Under the pieces are notes generated by a model. That model made no database searches, was not told the origin of the DNA, and worked only from the letters and a program-made list of their open reading frames with translations. DNA of 30,691 nucleotides, taken from positions 1-30,691 of the forward strand of contig JAKQSH010000451.1 in the NCBI GenBank assembly GCA_029570245.1, read 5' to 3'. The translations under genes and the position numbers were made by a program. The DNA is from Deltaproteobacteria bacterium (GTDB lineage Bacteria; Myxococcota_A; SURF-8). This document shows positions 29,706-30,691 of this stretch, in pieces. Within the stretch, counting starts at the first letter, position 1; each line of letters starts with the position of its first letter.

Positions 29706-30691
29706 TTCTCCGCCGCCTGCGAAATATTTGAAGGAAAAACCTTGGCTCTGGCGGCTTTTACATTCGCGAAGGCCACCGGCTGCAATTTTCCCTTAACAGC
29801 AATCGGCTCAAGAAGGTCATATTCGAACAAATCCTTCACGGTCTCCAGTGCAGCGGGAGTAAGGAGTATTTGACCATCGGCGGCCTTGGACTCGGCACGC
29901 TGCGCCAGATTTACTGTGTCGCCCATTACCGTCCACTCCAGACGATCAGCGGAGCCTACGTGACCGGCAACGACTTCTCCAAAATTGATGCCTATTCCCA
30001 TCCGCAGAGTTTTCAAGCCTGCGGCAGCCTGCATTTCATTAAAAATCTTCAGTTCGGCATGCATGGACAGCGCCGCCCTGACAGCACGCTCGGCGCTCTT
30101 TTCGGAATCAATTACACCACCCCAGACAGCCATAAGTGCGTCACCGATGAATTTATTCACCAAACCACCGTTATCTTCGATGATTTTAACCATACGTGTG
30201 AAATACGCGTTAAGAATCGTCACCAGTTCCTGTGGCTGCATGCCTTCCGACATGCTGGTAAATCCGCGAATGTCGGAAAACATCACTGCTACGGTGCTTG
30301 TCGATCCGCCCATCTCGATACGACGACTTTCAATTACACGCTGAACGACACGGGCATCGACGAATTTTCCGAAGGTGCTGCGAATGAATTCCCGCTGCCG
30401 GAGTCCTTCTACCATTTCATTGAACCCGCGAGAAAGCAGACCCAGCTCGTTGGCGCTGTGAATCTTTATATCGCGGCTGAAATCTCCGTTGCGCACCTGC
30501 GCCAGTGCGGATTTAAGCTCCATGACTGGTTCAAGAATCGAACTGGCCTGAATCCCGGCCAGGTAAATAGCGAAGAGGACACCAACTACATAAAGAATCA
30601 GACTGGCGAGTAGAGCGTTGATATCGTATGAACTGATACTGGAAAAAGACAGCGCGAACAGCTTGTCTATAATGCGCCCGGCCAGGTAAAG
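29702..30691 (-). CDS. Membrane-bound class III adenylate cyclase with HAMP domain (N-terminus beyond window)
   Basis: The frame stays open to the window edge; 329 residues are visible. An internal ATG at 30523 is not the start, because the frame upstream codes for a transmembrane helix (visible residues about 25-48) and the first HAMP helix. After HAMP (about 50-100) comes the cyclase domain with both metal-binding Asp (FSDIRGFT, D140; FIGDALMAVWGG, D184), the adenine-selecting Lys (NKFIGD, K180) and Asp in VMGDTVN, and the transition-state Asn and Arg in DTVNLAQRAES. These residues point to cAMP rather than cGMP. It is likely a sensor cyclase with an extracytoplasmic input domain outside the window. 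It overlaps the PEGA gene by 4 nt (ATGA) and heads the visible operon. Confidence 0.92.
   Translation of the reverse strand, partial: LYLAGRIIDKLFALSFSSISSYDINALLASLILYVVGVLFAIYLAGIQASSILEPVMELKSALAQVRNGDFSRDIKIHSANELGLLSRGFNEMVEGLRQREFIRSTFGKFVDARVVQRVIESRRIEMGGSTSTVAVMFSDIRGFTSMSEGMQPQELVTILNAYFTRMVKIIEDNGGLVNKFIGDALMAVWGGVIDSEKSAERAVRAALSMHAELKIFNEMQAAAGLKTLRMGIGINFGEVVAGHVGSADRLEWTVMGDTVNLAQRAESKAADGQILLTPAALETVKDLFEYDLLEPIAVKGKLQPVAFANVKAARAKVFPSNISQAAEK

Overview
The window looks like chromosomal DNA from a Gram-negative, probably anaerobic bacterium. The evidence is an outer-membrane porin, six lipoprotein genes with lipobox signal peptides, mreCD and SecA. The Cys-rich 'CC-x-D-x-DC' lipoproteins, and lipoproteins whose Cys is followed by acidic Gly/Glu/Asp/Ser tethers, recall Myxococcota/Bradymonadota-like (old deltaproteobacterial) genomes. 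That placement is an inference from style, not a proven taxonomy. MetV-MetF and a thiolase-Hbd-Crt cluster fit an anaerobic, acetyl-CoA-centred metabolism. There is no prophage, insertion sequence or CRISPR array.

Layout. 1-2940 (minus): a lipoprotein cut by the window edge with a Gly-Glu minisatellite, a Cys-repeat lipoprotein and an OprP/OprO-like porin. 2941-3604: non-coding. 3605-6435 (plus): mreC-mreD-rqcH, in overlapping or close spacing, with TTG starts for both mre genes. 6471-10615 (minus): two beta-propeller lipoproteins, 2 nt apart. 10781-11392 (plus): a solo ParA-type ATPase. 11432-14370 (minus): thiolase, 3-hydroxybutyryl-CoA dehydrogenase and crotonase, the path from acetyl-CoA to crotonyl-CoA. 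14513-17413 (minus): secA. 17651-19322 (plus): tRNA-Lys(CTT), tRNA-Leu(TAG) and trigger factor, ending at a strong terminator. 19397-20305 (minus): another acidic Cys-rich lipoprotein. 20521-22124 (minus): metV-metF. 22291-24309 (minus): a lipoprotein with two formylglycine-generating-enzyme-like domains. 24450-30691 (minus): an apparent operon of membrane adenylate cyclase, PEGA-domain protein, MOP-family flippase and a two-part protein joining a U32-like half to what looks like a cysteine-less radical-SAM barrel.

The most interesting items are: the U32/degenerate radical-SAM fusion (24450-26573) and its operon; an 11-nt direct repeat placed on helical phase around a good promoter just downstream (24353-24444); a trigger factor with a 6-Cys/5-His C-terminal tail; the tandem FGE-like lipoprotein that lacks the catalytic cysteines; and the recurrent acidic tethers of unrelated lipoproteins. 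Promoters and terminators were called by eye from consensus and hairpins and are less certain than the genes. All family assignments come from recognising motifs in the translations; no database search was run.
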